Positions 42,025 to 50,900 of a stretch of DNA of 64,000 nt are shown piece by piece. The notes under the pieces are model-generated. The model was given only the letters and a program-made list of their open reading frames with translations, was not told where the DNA came from and did no database searches. Origin of the DNA: Pseudorhodoferax soli (GTDB lineage: Bacteria > Pseudomonadota > Gammaproteobacteria > Burkholderiales > Burkholderiaceae_C); contig NZ_QPJK01000002.1 of assembly GCF_003337555.1 (NCBI RefSeq), forward strand, positions 434,001 to 498,000, written 5' to 3'. The translations under genes and the position numbers were made by a program. Position 1 is the stretch's first letter, and each line of letters starts with the position of its first letter.

Positions 42025-42607
42025 AGCGACGCCACAGCCGCCAGCCCAGCAGCACGCCGAGGATGGCGGCATAGACCGCGACCTCGGCGAAGTCGTTCTT
42101 GCCCGAGCGCATCCAGAAGAAGTGCAGGATGCCCAGGCCGGCCACCAGGTAAACGGCCTTGTGCAGCGCCTGCCAGCGCCTGGCACCCATGGCCTTGATG
42201 GCACGGTTGAACGAGGTGGCGGCCAGCAGCGTCAGCAGCACCAGCCCCAGGAAACCGACCAGGATGAACGGCCGCTTGGCGATGTCGGCGGCGATGTCGG
42301 GCACGTCCAGGCCCATGTCGAACCAGGCGTAGCAGAGCAGGTGCAGCGCGCCGTAGAACCAGCAGAACACGCCCAGCATGCGCCGAAAGCGCGCAAGCGC
42401 CGGCCAGCCGGCCATCACACGCAATGGGCTGACCGCCAGCACGATGCACAGGAAGCGCAGCGTCCAGTCGCCGGTGGCACGGATCAGGTGCTCGGCCGGG
42501 TTGGCGCCCAGCGTGTTCGCAAAGGCCCCCCAGGTCAGCCAGGCGAACGGCAGCAGGCACAGCGCGAACACCACGGGCTTGGCGGCCGGGTGCAGCAGCA
42601 GCTTCAC
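41963..42607 (-). CDS. msrQ: Haem b membrane subunit MsrQ of the periplasmic methionine sulfoxide reductase
   Basis: 214 residues with about six membrane helices. Conserved His residues (FYGALHLLCY near 87 and RWQALHKAVYL near 145, and LHFFW) bind haem. MsrQ passes electrons from the quinone pool or flavin reductase to MsrP. The start is GTG 42605-42607, one base past the msrP stop. The last 20 codons extend into the 3' end of lysA on the other strand; the Arg/Ala/Pro-rich tail they encode is not conserved in the family as far as I know. Confidence 0.93.
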   Translation of the reverse strand: MKLLLHPAAKPVVFALCLLPFAWLTWGAFANTLGANPAEHLIRATGDWTLRFLCIVLAVSPLRVMAGWPALARFRRMLGVFCWFYGALHLLCYAWFDMGLDVPDIAADIAKRPFILVGFLGLVLLTLLAATSFNRAIKAMGARRWQALHKAVYLVAGLGILHFFWMRSGKNDFAEVAVYAAILGVLLGWRLWRRFSPAAATRRASAPARPRARG

Positions 42608-42608
42608 G

Positions 42609-43604
42609 TCAGTAGTTCTTCTTGAGGTCCATGCCGGCGTACAGCTGGCCGACCTGGGCCTCGTAGCCGTTGAACAGCAGCGTCTTGCGCTTCTTGGCGA
42701 ACAGGCCGTCCTCGCCGATGCGGCGCTCCGTGGCCTGGCTCCAGCGCGGATGGTCGACGTTGGGGTTCACGTTGGAATAGAAGCCGTACTCGTTGGCGGC
42801 GGCCTTGTTCCAGGCCGTCGCCGGCTCCTTGTCGACGAAGCGGATCTTGACGATGCTCTTGGCGTTCTTGAAGCCGTACTTCCAGGGCACGACCAGGCGC
42901 ACCGGGGCACCATTCTGCTTGGGCAGCACCTCGCCGTACATGCCGAAGGACAGCAGGGTCAGCGGGTGCATGGCCTCGTCCATGCGCAGGCCTTCGGCAT
43001 AGGGCCAGCTCAGCACGCGCGAGCCGACGAAGGGCATGGTCTTGGGATCGGCCAGCGTCAGGAATTCGACGTACTTCGCGCCCGGCTGCGGCTCCACCTT
43101 CTGGATCAGCGCCGACAAGGAATAGCCGACCCAGGGGATGACCATGGACCAGCCCTCGACGCAGCGCATGCGGTAGATGCGCTCTTCCTGCGCGGAGAGC
43201 TTGAGCAGGTCTTCGAGCGCGTACTTGCCGGGTTTCTTGACCAGGCCCTCGATCTCCACGCTCCACGGGTCGGTCTTGAGCGTGTGCGCGTTGCGCGCCG
43301 GATCGGCCTTGTCGGTGCCGAACTCGTAGAAGTTGTTGTAGCTGCTGGCGTCCTCGTAGGAGGTCAGCTTCTCCATCGTCACGGCACCGGCCACGGCCGA
43401 GCGCGCGCCCGGCAGGGCCGCCAGCTTGTTGGGCCGCACCACCTGGGCTAGCGCGTCGCGCTGCGCCCAGCCGGCAAGCGCTGCACCGGCGGCGCCACCG
43501 GCCATCCAGCGCATGAGCTGGCGGCGCTCTGCATAGACGCCGCGCGGCGTGATCTCGCTGGCGTGGCCGTGGTCAAAGCCGTTGTCTGGGGTCCGGATCA
43601 GCAT
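42609..43604 (-). CDS. msrP: Molybdopterin-dependent methionine sulfoxide reductase MsrP
   Basis: 331 residues. A twin-arginine signal ([10 protein letters not shown], Arg27-Arg28) precedes a hydrophobic stretch and a likely cut at ALA-QV (53/54). The sulfite-oxidase fold carries molybdenum ligand Cys148 in MRCVEGWSM. MsrP repairs oxidised methionines in periplasmic proteins with electrons from MsrQ. It must be exported folded by Tat, and tatABC is in this window. The ATG has GAGGAG about 6 bases upstream. A reading frame open upstream into ccsB is not part of the gene. Confidence 0.95.
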   Translation of the reverse strand: MLIRTPDNGFDHGHASEITPRGVYAERRQLMRWMAGGAAGAALAGWAQRDALAQVVRPNKLAALPGARSAVAGAVTMEKLTSYEDASSYNNFYEFGTDKADPARNAHTLKTDPWSVEIEGLVKKPGKYALEDLLKLSAQEERIYRMRCVEGWSMVIPWVGYSLSALIQKVEPQPGAKYVEFLTLADPKTMPFVGSRVLSWPYAEGLRMDEAMHPLTLLSFGMYGEVLPKQNGAPVRLVVPWKYGFKNAKSIVKIRFVDKEPATAWNKAAANEYGFYSNVNPNVDHPRWSQATERRIGEDGLFAKKRKTLLFNGYEAQVGQLYAGMDLKKNY

Positions 43605-43645
43605 CGCAAGCTCCTCAAGAGGTTCGTGGTCAGACCGGCCGCCGT

Positions 43646-45001
43646 TCAAAGCGTTCCGTAGCTGTGCAGCCCGGATAGGAACATGTTGACGCCGAGGAAG
43701 GCGAAGGTCGTGATCGCCAGGCCCACCAGCGCCCACCAGGCCGCCACGGTGCCGCGCAAGCCCTTCATGAGCCGCATGTGCAGCCAGGCTGCGTAGTTGA
43801 GCCAGACGATCAGCGCCCAGGTCTCCTTGGGGTCCCAGCTCCAGTAGCCGCCCCAGGCCTCGGCCGCCCACAGCGCGCCCAGCACGGTGGCGATGGTGAA
43901 GAAGGCGAAGCCGACGGCGATGGCCTTGTACATCACGTCGTCGAGCACCTCCAGCGCGGGCAGCCGCCCGGCGATGCGGCGCCGCCCGAACAGGATGCCT
44001 GCGACGATCAGCGCCGAGACACCGAAGTAGATCGCCCAGTAGCTGCTGCCGCCATCCACGCCGCCCTGGCGGAAGACGATGGGCTCGAAGCACAGCACCA
44101 CCCCCAGCGCCCACAGCGGCGCCAGCCGCCACCAGCGCTGTTTTTCAGGAGGTAGGCCGGCCTGCTGCTTGATCAGGTAGGCGAACGCCACCATGGCGGA
44201 GAGCGCGAAGGTGCCGTAACCGACGAAGTTGGCCGGCACGTGCAGCTTCATCCACCAGCTCTTGAGGGCGGGCACCAGCGGCTGGATCTCGTGCGCCTCG
44301 CGCACCACCGTGTACCAGAGCAGGAAACCCACGGCAGCGCTGATCACGAGCATCACGAAGGCACCCAGCGCGCGCGTGCGGTACTGGTCCTCAAAATACA
44401 GGTAGAACGTGGCCGTCAGCCAGCAGAACAGCACGAAGACCTCGTACAGGTTGCTGACCGGGATGTGGCCGATGTCCGGGCCGAGCTGGTGGCTCTCGTA
44501 CCAGCGCACCATGGTGCCGACCAGGGCCATCGTGACGGCCGCCCATGCCACGCGCGAGCCGATCAGATCCAGCGCCGCAGACGGGTTGCGCGCCACCATG
44601 CCGCCCCAGTAGAAGACCGTGCTGATGAAGAACAGCATGCTCATCCACAGGATGGCCGACTGGCTGGACAGGAAGTATTTGAGCCAGAACACCTGGTCGG
44701 CGCGCGCCAGGTCGCCACGGCCATCGACCTGGTAGGAGACGATGGCCAGCAGCGCCAGGCCCGCCACCACCAGCATCAGCGCGCGCAGCGGCCGCCAGAA
44801 CCAGCCCAGCCAGATCAGGCTGGGCACGGTGCCGGCCAGGATGCACTTCTCGTAGATGTCCATGGCGGCGTGGTAGCGCGAGAACGCGAACACGCCGCCT
44901 GCCACGACCAGCACGGCAAACAGCCAGTCGAACCCGTTGCGGCGGGCCAGGAAGCTCTCATGGAGCACCAGCGTGTCGGCGCTGCGCGTGATGGTGGTCA
45001 T
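43646..45001 (-). CDS. ccsB: Cytochrome c biogenesis protein CcsB/ResC (System II)
   Basis: 451 residues and about ten membrane helices. The tryptophan-rich haem-handling motif [13 protein letters not shown] (about 385-397) is diagnostic of the haem-exporting CcsA/ResC/CcsB partner, with flanking His residues ([20 protein letters not shown]). With ResB it moves haem across the inner membrane and attaches it to CxxCH apocytochromes. The start ATG at 44999-45001 gives MTTITRSAD. It follows resB by 4 bases. Naming of CcsA/CcsB varies between groups. Confidence 0.94.
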   Translation of the reverse strand: MTTITRSADTLVLHESFLARRNGFDWLFAVLVVAGGVFAFSRYHAAMDIYEKCILAGTVPSLIWLGWFWRPLRALMLVVAGLALLAIVSYQVDGRGDLARADQVFWLKYFLSSQSAILWMSMLFFISTVFYWGGMVARNPSAALDLIGSRVAWAAVTMALVGTMVRWYESHQLGPDIGHIPVSNLYEVFVLFCWLTATFYLYFEDQYRTRALGAFVMLVISAAVGFLLWYTVVREAHEIQPLVPALKSWWMKLHVPANFVGYGTFALSAMVAFAYLIKQQAGLPPEKQRWWRLAPLWALGVVLCFEPIVFRQGGVDGGSSYWAIYFGVSALIVAGILFGRRRIAGRLPALEVLDDVMYKAIAVGFAFFTIATVLGALWAAEAWGGYWSWDPKETWALIVWLNYAAWLHMRLMKGLRGTVAAWWALVGLAITTFAFLGVNMFLSGLHSYGTL

Positions 45002-45005
45002 GGTG

Positions 45006-47132
45006 TCACTCCTTTGCGGCGGTCTCGGCGCCAATGAGCCTGCTTTTGAGCAGGTCGAATTCGCGGTCCACGTCCAGCGTCTTGCGGTTGGACGACAAGG
45101 CCATGGTGGCTTGGGTGGCGTCGCCCTGGGGCGCCATCCAGACCCACAGGCGGCGCTCGCGAACATACAGCATCGCGAAGATGCCCAGGATCAGGAACAG
45201 GCAGCCCAGGTACACGATGTTGCGTCCGGGGGCACGTGCCACCTGGAACACGCTGGCCTGCACCTGGTTGAAATTGGCCAGCTGGAACACCATCGGCGCC
45301 GGGTACAGGGACGCATCGCTCAGCGAGAGCACGGCCTGCGTCATGAAGCCCTGGGTCTTCTCGCTGCTGTCCAGCGGCTTGGCGCCCACGCGCTCCTGGC
45401 CCATCTGCACGAGTTCGAACAGCACACCGTTCAGGATGCGCACCAGCACCTCGCCGGCGCGGCCGCGCTCGCCCTCGGGCACATTGGTCTCCATGAAGTC
45501 GGCAATGGCCTGCAGGCCGCCGCGCGGCGTGGTCCCGCCAGCGGCGCCTTCGCCCGCGAACAGGGCCAGGGCCTTGGCGGCGGAGGCAGCCAGTTGCTCG
45601 GCCAGCTCGGGCCGTTTCGGGTCGACAGCGCGCGCGGCGTAGCGCCGCACGGCCGCAGCGCGCAGCGCCGGGTCCATGAGGTCGGCGCGCAGCCGCAGGA
45701 AGGTGTCCATGCTGGCGTTCTCGTCGGCGGGCACGCGCAGGTAGCGGAAGGATTCGGCCGGCGTCTCGCGCACGCCCAGCAGGAAGGCCGACACACCGTC
45801 GCCGGTGTCCACGGGCAGCATGTAGTTGTGGTACTCGCGGGCCTGGCCGGCCGCGTCGCGCAGGCGGTAGGTGATGCTGGGGCCCACGTTGCGCAGTTCG
45901 CGGTGCGTGACGGTCTTGTTGCCCGCGCCCAGGCGCGCATCGATGGCGCCGCGCAGGTCGACCTTGCGCACGTCCACGGCGCTGCCAGCCTGGCCCGTCA
46001 GGTTCTCGACGTTGATGACGCGCAGGGCCTGGTATTCCAGCGTCATCTTCTCGCTGCCGCGGTTCAGCTCCGTGCTGCCGCCGATCACGCCATCGACTTC
46101 GAAGGTCTTGCCGCCCGGCACCAGCGGCACGGCCCTGAGCTGCACGCTGGAGCCGCCGTCGTCGAAGCTGGACTGGTAGATCTCCACACCCTTGTAGCTG
46201 GCCGGGTGGTTGACCTCCACACGTGCAGGGGTCTGCGCGCCGGTCTCGCGGTCGTGGATCACGATCTCGCTGGCGAACAGCTTGGGCATGCCGGTCGAGT
46301 AGTACTCGACGATGAACTTCTTGAGCTCCACCGTGAAGGGCAGGTCCTGCAGCAGCACGCCGTCGGACTGGGCCAGGATGGCGGTGCTGGACTGCGTGCC
46401 CTCGGCCACCATCAGGTTGCCACGGAAGGTGGGGTTGCGCATGGACAGCCGGTGCTCGGGCGCCACGTCGGCGATCATGCCGCCACCCTTGTAGACGGTC
46501 TTTCCGTTGAACCAGGTCTGGGCACGCACCACGAGGTCGCCGTCCAGCAGGCCGCCGATGCAGACCAGCACGATCGCGCTGTGCGCCGCGATGTAGCCGA
46601 ACTTGTTGGCCGCGCCGGCCTTGGCCGCCACCATCCAGCCCTCGCCCTGGGGCGTCTCGCGGCGCTGCAGCTTGACCTTCCAGCCGGCCCCCGCCAGGGC
46701 CTGGCCCACGCGCGCGGCGGCGGCCTCGGGCGCACCGGCGACCACGGCGCTGGCCTTGTGGTGGAAGGCATTCAGGCTCTGCGCGCGGATGTTCTCCTTG
46801 TAGACCTTGAGGTCCGCGAAGATCTTGGGCGTGCTGCGCGCGATGCACAGCGTGGTGCTGGTGACCAGGAAGGCCAGGATCAGCAGGAACCACCAGGCGC
46901 TGTAGACCGCATTGAGGCTGAACTTGTCGAACACCAGCGCCCAGAACGGCCCGAACTGGTTGACGTAGTTGTTGGCCGGCTCATGTTGCTTGAGCACCGT
47001 GCCGATGATGGACGCGACGCAGATGATGGTCAGCAGCGCGATGGCGAAGCGCATCGACGACAGCAGCTCCACCGCGGCCCGCCAGGCTTGCGAGCCGCTG
47101 CGAACGCGCAGGCCGTGGGTGGTGGTGGTCAT
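45006..47132 (-). CDS. resB: Cytochrome c biogenesis protein ResB (System II)
   Basis: 708 residues. Three N-terminal membrane helices (about 20-45, 70-95, 175-195), a large periplasmic domain (about 210-615) and a final helix (about 635-655) fit ResB. Typical stretches are SSMRFAIALLTIICVASIIGTVLKQHEP and FGPFWALVFDKFSLNAVYSAWWF. It partners CcsB in haem delivery to cytochromes such as the cytochrome c4 encoded next. The start ATG lies 16 bases past the T-run of the cytochrome c4 terminator. Confidence 0.95.
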   Translation of the reverse strand: MTTTTHGLRVRSGSQAWRAAVELLSSMRFAIALLTIICVASIIGTVLKQHEPANNYVNQFGPFWALVFDKFSLNAVYSAWWFLLILAFLVTSTTLCIARSTPKIFADLKVYKENIRAQSLNAFHHKASAVVAGAPEAAAARVGQALAGAGWKVKLQRRETPQGEGWMVAAKAGAANKFGYIAAHSAIVLVCIGGLLDGDLVVRAQTWFNGKTVYKGGGMIADVAPEHRLSMRNPTFRGNLMVAEGTQSSTAILAQSDGVLLQDLPFTVELKKFIVEYYSTGMPKLFASEIVIHDRETGAQTPARVEVNHPASYKGVEIYQSSFDDGGSSVQLRAVPLVPGGKTFEVDGVIGGSTELNRGSEKMTLEYQALRVINVENLTGQAGSAVDVRKVDLRGAIDARLGAGNKTVTHRELRNVGPSITYRLRDAAGQAREYHNYMLPVDTGDGVSAFLLGVRETPAESFRYLRVPADENASMDTFLRLRADLMDPALRAAAVRRYAARAVDPKRPELAEQLAASAAKALALFAGEGAAGGTTPRGGLQAIADFMETNVPEGERGRAGEVLVRILNGVLFELVQMGQERVGAKPLDSSEKTQGFMTQAVLSLSDASLYPAPMVFQLANFNQVQASVFQVARAPGRNIVYLGCLFLILGIFAMLYVRERRLWVWMAPQGDATQATMALSSNRKTLDVDREFDLLKSRLIGAETAAKE

Positions 47133-47148
47133 CGTGCAAGGCCCCGGT

Positions 47149-47183
47149 CAAAAACAAAACGGGCCGCTGTACCAGCCGGCCCG
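47149..47183 (-). terminator. Rho-independent terminator of the cytochrome c4 gene
   Basis: Minus strand: stem CGGGCC / GGCCCG (forward 47160-47165 and 47178-47183) with a 12-base loop, followed by GTTTTGTTTTTG. It ends 16 bases before the resB start codon. Confidence 0.7.
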
Positions 47184-47190
47184 CCGTGGC

Positions 47191-47242
47191 GCCCGATTCT
47201 TGGGGTGGGAATCGGGCAATTGGTTCCGCCCGCTTGCGGGCG
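47191..47242. repeat. Two additional hairpins between cytochrome c4 and resB
   Basis: A perfect 9-base inverted repeat gcccgattc / gaatcgggc (47191-47199, 47209-47217) with a 9-base loop, and a 7-base repeat cgcccgc / gcgggcg (47227-47233, 47236-47242). With the terminator at 47149-47183 they make three tandem hairpins within 94 bases. Confidence 0.6.
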
Positions 47243-47256
47243 CCGCGGTGTGGGCC

Positions 47257-47898
47257 TCAGCGCAGGCCGGCGATGTAGTCGGCCACGGCGCGGATCTCGC
47301 GGTCGTTCATCTTGGCCGCCACGCCCGTCATCTGGGCGCTGTTCTTGCGCTTGCCGTCGCGGAACTCGGTCAGCTGGGTGGCCGTGTAGTCGGCATGCTG
47401 GCCCGACAGGCGCGGGTACTGCGACGGGATACCGGCGCCGTTCGGGCTGTGGCAGCCTGCGCACGCGGCAACCTGGCGGTCAGGGATGCCGCCGCGGAAG
47501 ATGCGCTCGCCCATCTGCACGAGTTCCTTGTCCTTGGCGAAGCCGGCCTTGGGCTTCTGCGAGGTCAGCCAGTAGGAGATGTTGCGCATCTCGTCGTCGC
47601 TGAGCGCCGAGGCGAAGCCCTTCATGATCGGGTTGTTGCGCTTGCCGTCCTTGAACTCGTGCAGCTGCTTGACCAGGTATTCGGGATGCTGGTGCGCCAG
47701 CTTGGGGTTGGCCGCGATGGCCGAGTTGCCATCGGCACCATGGCAAGCCGCGCACACCGCCGTGTAACCCTGCTCGCCCTTGACCAGGTCGGGCTTGGCC
47801 ACCTTGGGCGCGGCTGCCGGCGCCGGGTCGGCGGCGTGGCTGGAGAACGACGGCGCTGCGAACACTGCAGCCAGAACCAGGGTGGCAAGCAACTTCAT
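47257..47898 (-). CDS. Dihaem cytochrome c4
   Basis: 213 residues: a Sec signal peptide (cut after about SHA, residue 22) and two cytochrome c domains with haem motifs CAACH (49-53) and CAGCH (146-150). Axial methionines are likely in NNPIMKGF and SAQMTGVA. Cytochrome c4 carries electrons in the periplasm, for example from bc1 to cbb3 oxidase. It lies upstream of the resB-ccsB maturation genes that would attach its haems. The ATG at 47896-47898 fits the signal peptide. No strong ribosome-binding site is visible. Confidence 0.95.
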   Translation of the reverse strand: MKLLATLVLAAVFAAPSFSSHAADPAPAAAPKVAKPDLVKGEQGYTAVCAACHGADGNSAIAANPKLAHQHPEYLVKQLHEFKDGKRNNPIMKGFASALSDDEMRNISYWLTSQKPKAGFAKDKELVQMGERIFRGGIPDRQVAACAGCHSPNGAGIPSQYPRLSGQHADYTATQLTEFRDGKRKNSAQMTGVAAKMNDREIRAVADYIAGLR

Positions 47899-47932
47899 AT
47901 CGAGGGTGGTTTTATGTACGCAAAACCGGGCG

Positions 47933-47942
47933 ATTCTACAAT
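47933..47942. promoter_or_regulatory. Overlapping divergent -10 candidates for cytochrome c4 and engB
   Basis: attctacaat reads TACAAT on the plus strand (47937-47942) toward engB and TAGAAT on the minus strand (47933-47938) toward cytochrome c4, each five of six to consensus. Implied leaders are about 21-27 bases. The -35 regions are weak. Confidence 0.4.
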
Positions 47943-47969
47943 GCGCCCCCAAGCCAACCTCGCACTTAC

Positions 47970-48656
47970 ATGACAGCTCCCGCTCCCGCCGCCGCCGCAC
48001 CGGCCCCCTCCGCCGCTGCCGTCGCATCGGGTTGGCTCCATACGGCCCGCTTCCTGACCACGGCCCCCAAGCTGGAGTTCCTGCCCGCGCTGGACCTGCC
48101 CGAGATCGCCTTCGTCGGCCGCTCCAACGCCGGCAAGTCCACCTGCATCAACACGCTGACGCAGCAAAAGCAGCTGGCCTTCGCCTCCAAGAAGCCCGGC
48201 CGCACCCAGCACATCAACCTGTTCGCGCTCGGCAAGCAAGGCGTGACCGACGCCGTGCTGGCCGACCTGCCCGGCTATGGCTACGCGGCCGTGCCCAAGG
48301 CCGACAAGATCCGCTGGCAGCAGGTGATGGCCAACTACCTCGTCACGCGCGAGAACCTCAAGGGCATCGTGCTGCTGTGCGACCCGCGCCTGGGCCTGAC
48401 CGAGCTCGACGGGGTGCTGCTCGAAGTGGTGCGTCCGCGCGTCGAACAGGGGCTGAAGTTCCTGTTGCTGCTGACCAAGGCCGACAAGCTCACGCGCATG
48501 GAGGCTAGCAAGGCCCTGGCGATCGCCAAGCTCAACGCGGGTGGTGGCGAGGCCATGCTGTTCTCCGCGCTCAAGCGCCAGGGCATCGACCAGGCCAGCC
48601 AGCTGCTGTGGCGCTGGGCCCACCCCGAGGCTGCATTGCCCGCTGCCGCTCAGTAG
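47970..48656 (+). CDS. engB: Ribosome-biogenesis GTPase EngB (YihA/YsxC)
   Basis: 228 residues. G1 GRSNAGKST (50-58), G2 threonine in KPGRTQ, G3 DLPGYGYA and G4 TKADK are in order. EngB assists 50S subunit maturation in the cytoplasm. An Ala/Pro-rich N-terminal extension of about 20 residues precedes the domain. The gene is divergent from cytochrome c4 and convergent with the acyltransferase, overlapping it by 7 bases. Confidence 0.96.
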   Translation: MTAPAPAAAAPAPSAAAVASGWLHTARFLTTAPKLEFLPALDLPEIAFVGRSNAGKSTCINTLTQQKQLAFASKKPGRTQHINLFALGKQGVTDAVLADLPGYGYAAVPKADKIRWQQVMANYLVTRENLKGIVLLCDPRLGLTELDGVLLEVVRPRVEQGLKFLLLLTKADKLTRMEASKALAIAKLNAGGGEAMLFSALKRQGIDQASQLLWRWAHPEAALPAAAQ

Positions 48657-49513
48657 ACCGGCGGCGCCCCGGGCGGGCGGGTCTTGAAGCGCTTGTGGAC
48701 CCAGAAGTACTGCTCGGGCATGGTGTCGATGTAGCCCTGCAGGCGCTCGTTCATGAGGGCCGTGTCGGCCACGGCGTCGGGGCCCGGGAAGCCGTCCCAG
48801 CCCGGCAGGATCTGCACTTCATAGCCGGCAGCAGTCAGCCGCGTGACCACCGGCACCACGCGTGCGCGGCCGAGCCGGGCGAAGCGGGCCAGCGAGGGCA
48901 CGGTGGCGGCCGGCACGCCGTAGAAGGGCACGAACACCGAGTCGCGCGCGCCGAAGTCCATGTCGGGCAGCAGGTACACCGGCTCACCGGCCCGCAAGGC
49001 CGCGACCACCGGCTTGATGCCGTCGGCGCGGTTGTACAGCTTGGCATTGCCGAAGCGCTGGCGCCCGCGCGCCACCCAGATGTCCACGGTGGGATTGGAT
49101 TGCGTGGTGAAGATGGTGGCGAACTCCCGCGGGATCTGCTGCGACAGCGCCGTCGCGCCCGCATCCAGGCCGACGAAGTGCGGCGCGAAGAGCAGCGTGG
49201 GCGCGGTGCCGGCCAGCTCGTGCACCGCGCCCGTCATCTGCAGGCGTTCACGCACCACTTCCGGCCGGGCGTGCCAGAGCCAGGCACGGTCCAGCCAGGC
49301 CTGCACGAACACCTCGAAATGGCGGCGCGCCAATGCCTCGCGCTCGGCCGCCGCCATCTGCGGAAAGCACAGTGCCAGGTTGGTCAGTGCGATGCGCCGG
49401 CGGCTGCCCACCAGCGCGTAGAGCAGCCGCCCCAGGAATGCGCCCAGGCCGCGCACCCACGGCAGCGGCAGCGGCGCAAGAAGACGCAGCAGGGAAATCG
49501 CGAAACGGGTCAT
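48650..49513 (-). CDS. Lysophospholipid/lipid A acyltransferase (LpxL/HtrB family)
   Basis: 287 residues. An N-terminal membrane segment (about 5-35) and the acyltransferase motif His112-x4-Asp117 in APHFVGLD are visible, as well as [16 protein letters not shown] for substrate binding. The family adds secondary acyl chains to lipid A at the inner membrane. The ATG at 49511-49513 (MTRFAISLL) is the likely start; a GTG 33 bases upstream would add a Pro/Arg-rich lead. It is divergent from metK. Which acyl position it modifies cannot be told. Confidence 0.9.
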   Translation of the reverse strand: MTRFAISLLRLLAPLPLPWVRGLGAFLGRLLYALVGSRRRIALTNLALCFPQMAAAEREALARRHFEVFVQAWLDRAWLWHARPEVVRERLQMTGAVHELAGTAPTLLFAPHFVGLDAGATALSQQIPREFATIFTTQSNPTVDIWVARGRQRFGNAKLYNRADGIKPVVAALRAGEPVYLLPDMDFGARDSVFVPFYGVPAATVPSLARFARLGRARVVPVVTRLTAAGYEVQILPGWDGFPGPDAVADTALMNERLQGYIDTMPEQYFWVHKRFKTRPPGAPPVY

Positions 49514-49566
49514 CAGGCCAGCCGGCCGGCGCGGCGGCCACAGCACATCAGGGTCATGGGGAACGC

Positions 49567-49572
49567 TAGAAT
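49567..49572 (+). promoter_or_regulatory. Candidate -10 element for metK
   Basis: TAGAAT in the context gctagaatcgcc, a five of six match. Transcription would begin about 49579, giving a 128-base leader to the metK ATG. No matching -35 is seen. Confidence 0.35.
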
Positions 49573-49631
49573 CGCCGCCGTCGCTGAGTTATGGAACTAC
49601 TTGCAGGGCGACGTTAAACACATCTGCTAAA

Positions 49632-49665
49632 GCGTTCGCCACGAGCTCTCCGCCAGAGGCAACGC
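49632..49665 (+). promoter_or_regulatory. Possible structured leader element upstream of metK
   Basis: Outer stem gcgtt (49632-49636) with aacgc (49661-49665), enclosing ctct (49646-49649) with agag (49655-49658). It does not match the SAH, SAM-II or other SAM riboswitch patterns I know. It may be a regulatory leader or chance pairing in GC-rich DNA. Confidence 0.3.
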
Positions 49666-49706
49666 GCGACGCAACAGCCGTTTTCAAAGCGAAGGAGTTT
49701 ATTCAA

Positions 49707-50888
49707 ATGGCGAACGATTTCCTCTTCACATCCGAATCCGTCTCCGAAGGCCATCCCGACAAGGTGGCCGACCAGATTTCCGACGCCATCCTCGACGCGA
49801 TCTTCGAGCAGGACCCGCGTTCGCGCGTGGCCGCCGAGACGCTGACCAACACCGGCCTCGTGGTGCTGGCCGGCGAGATCACGACCAACGCGCACGTGGA
49901 CTACATCCAGGTGGCGCGCGACACCATCAAGCGCATCGGCTACGACAACACCGACTACGGCATCGACTACAAGGGCTGTGCGGTGATGGTCTGCTACGAC
50001 AAGCAGTCCAACGACATCGCCCAGGGCGTGGACCACGCATCGGACGACCACCTCAACATCGGTGCCGGCGACCAGGGCCTGATGTTCGGCTACGCCTGCG
50101 ACGAGACGCCCGAGCTGATGCCCGCGCCGATCTACTACGCGCATCGCCTGGTGGAGCGCCAGGCCCAGCTGCGCAAGGACGGCCGCCTGCCCTTCCTGCG
50201 CCCCGACGCCAAGAGCCAGGTGACGATGCGCTACGTCGATGGCAAGCCGCACTCGATCGACACCGTGGTGCTCTCCACCCAGCACCACCCCGACCAGAGC
50301 GAGACGCCGACCAAGATGAAGGCCAGCTTCACCGAAGCCATCATCGAGGAGATCATCAAGCCGGTGCTGCCCAAGGAATGGCTGCAGGACACCAAGTACC
50401 TGATCAACCCGACCGGCCGCTTCGTCATCGGCGGCCCGCAGGGCGATTGCGGCCTCACCGGCCGCAAGATCATCGTCGACACCTACGGCGGCGCCTGCCC
50501 GCACGGGGGCGGCGCGTTCTCGGGCAAGGACCCGTCCAAGGTCGACCGCTCGGCCGCCTACGCCGCACGTTACGTCGCCAAGAACATCGTCGCCGCCGGC
50601 CTGGCGCGCCAGTGCCAGATCCAGGTGGCTTACGCGATCGGCGTGGCACGCCCGATGAACATCACGGTCTACACCGAAGGCACCGGCGTGATCTCCGACG
50701 AGAAGCTCTCCGCCCTGGTGCAGGAGCATTTCGACCTGCGCCCCAAGGGCATCATCCAGATGCTGGACCTGCTGCGCCCGATCTACCAGAAGACCGCGGC
50801 CTACGGCCACTTCGGCCGTGAAGAGCCCGAGTTCACCTGGGAACAGACCGACAAGGCCGCCATCCTGCGCGCCGCTGCCGGCCTGTAA
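49707..50888 (+). CDS. metK: S-adenosylmethionine synthetase MetK
   Basis: 393 residues, full length. [21 protein letters not shown] with the catalytic His/Asp, [12 protein letters not shown] (about 119-130) and the P-loop-like [16 protein letters not shown] are intact. It makes S-adenosylmethionine from methionine and ATP. The ATG has a strong GAAGGAG 9-10 bases upstream and a leader of over 100 bases, see the leader entry. The methyltransferase at 26105-26971 is one consumer. Confidence 0.98.
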   Translation: MANDFLFTSESVSEGHPDKVADQISDAILDAIFEQDPRSRVAAETLTNTGLVVLAGEITTNAHVDYIQVARDTIKRIGYDNTDYGIDYKGCAVMVCYDKQSNDIAQGVDHASDDHLNIGAGDQGLMFGYACDETPELMPAPIYYAHRLVERQAQLRKDGRLPFLRPDAKSQVTMRYVDGKPHSIDTVVLSTQHHPDQSETPTKMKASFTEAIIEEIIKPVLPKEWLQDTKYLINPTGRFVIGGPQGDCGLTGRKIIVDTYGGACPHGGGAFSGKDPSKVDRSAAYAARYVAKNIVAAGLARQCQIQVAYAIGVARPMNITVYTEGTGVISDEKLSALVQEHFDLRPKGIIQMLDLLRPIYQKTAAYGHFGREEPEFTWEQTDKAAILRAAAGL

Positions 50889-50900
50889 ACGGAGCCACCC

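Noticed and set aside
49561-49706. SAH or SAM-II riboswitch before metK
   Set aside because: Expected conserved core segments are absent; only a generic nested pairing is visible.
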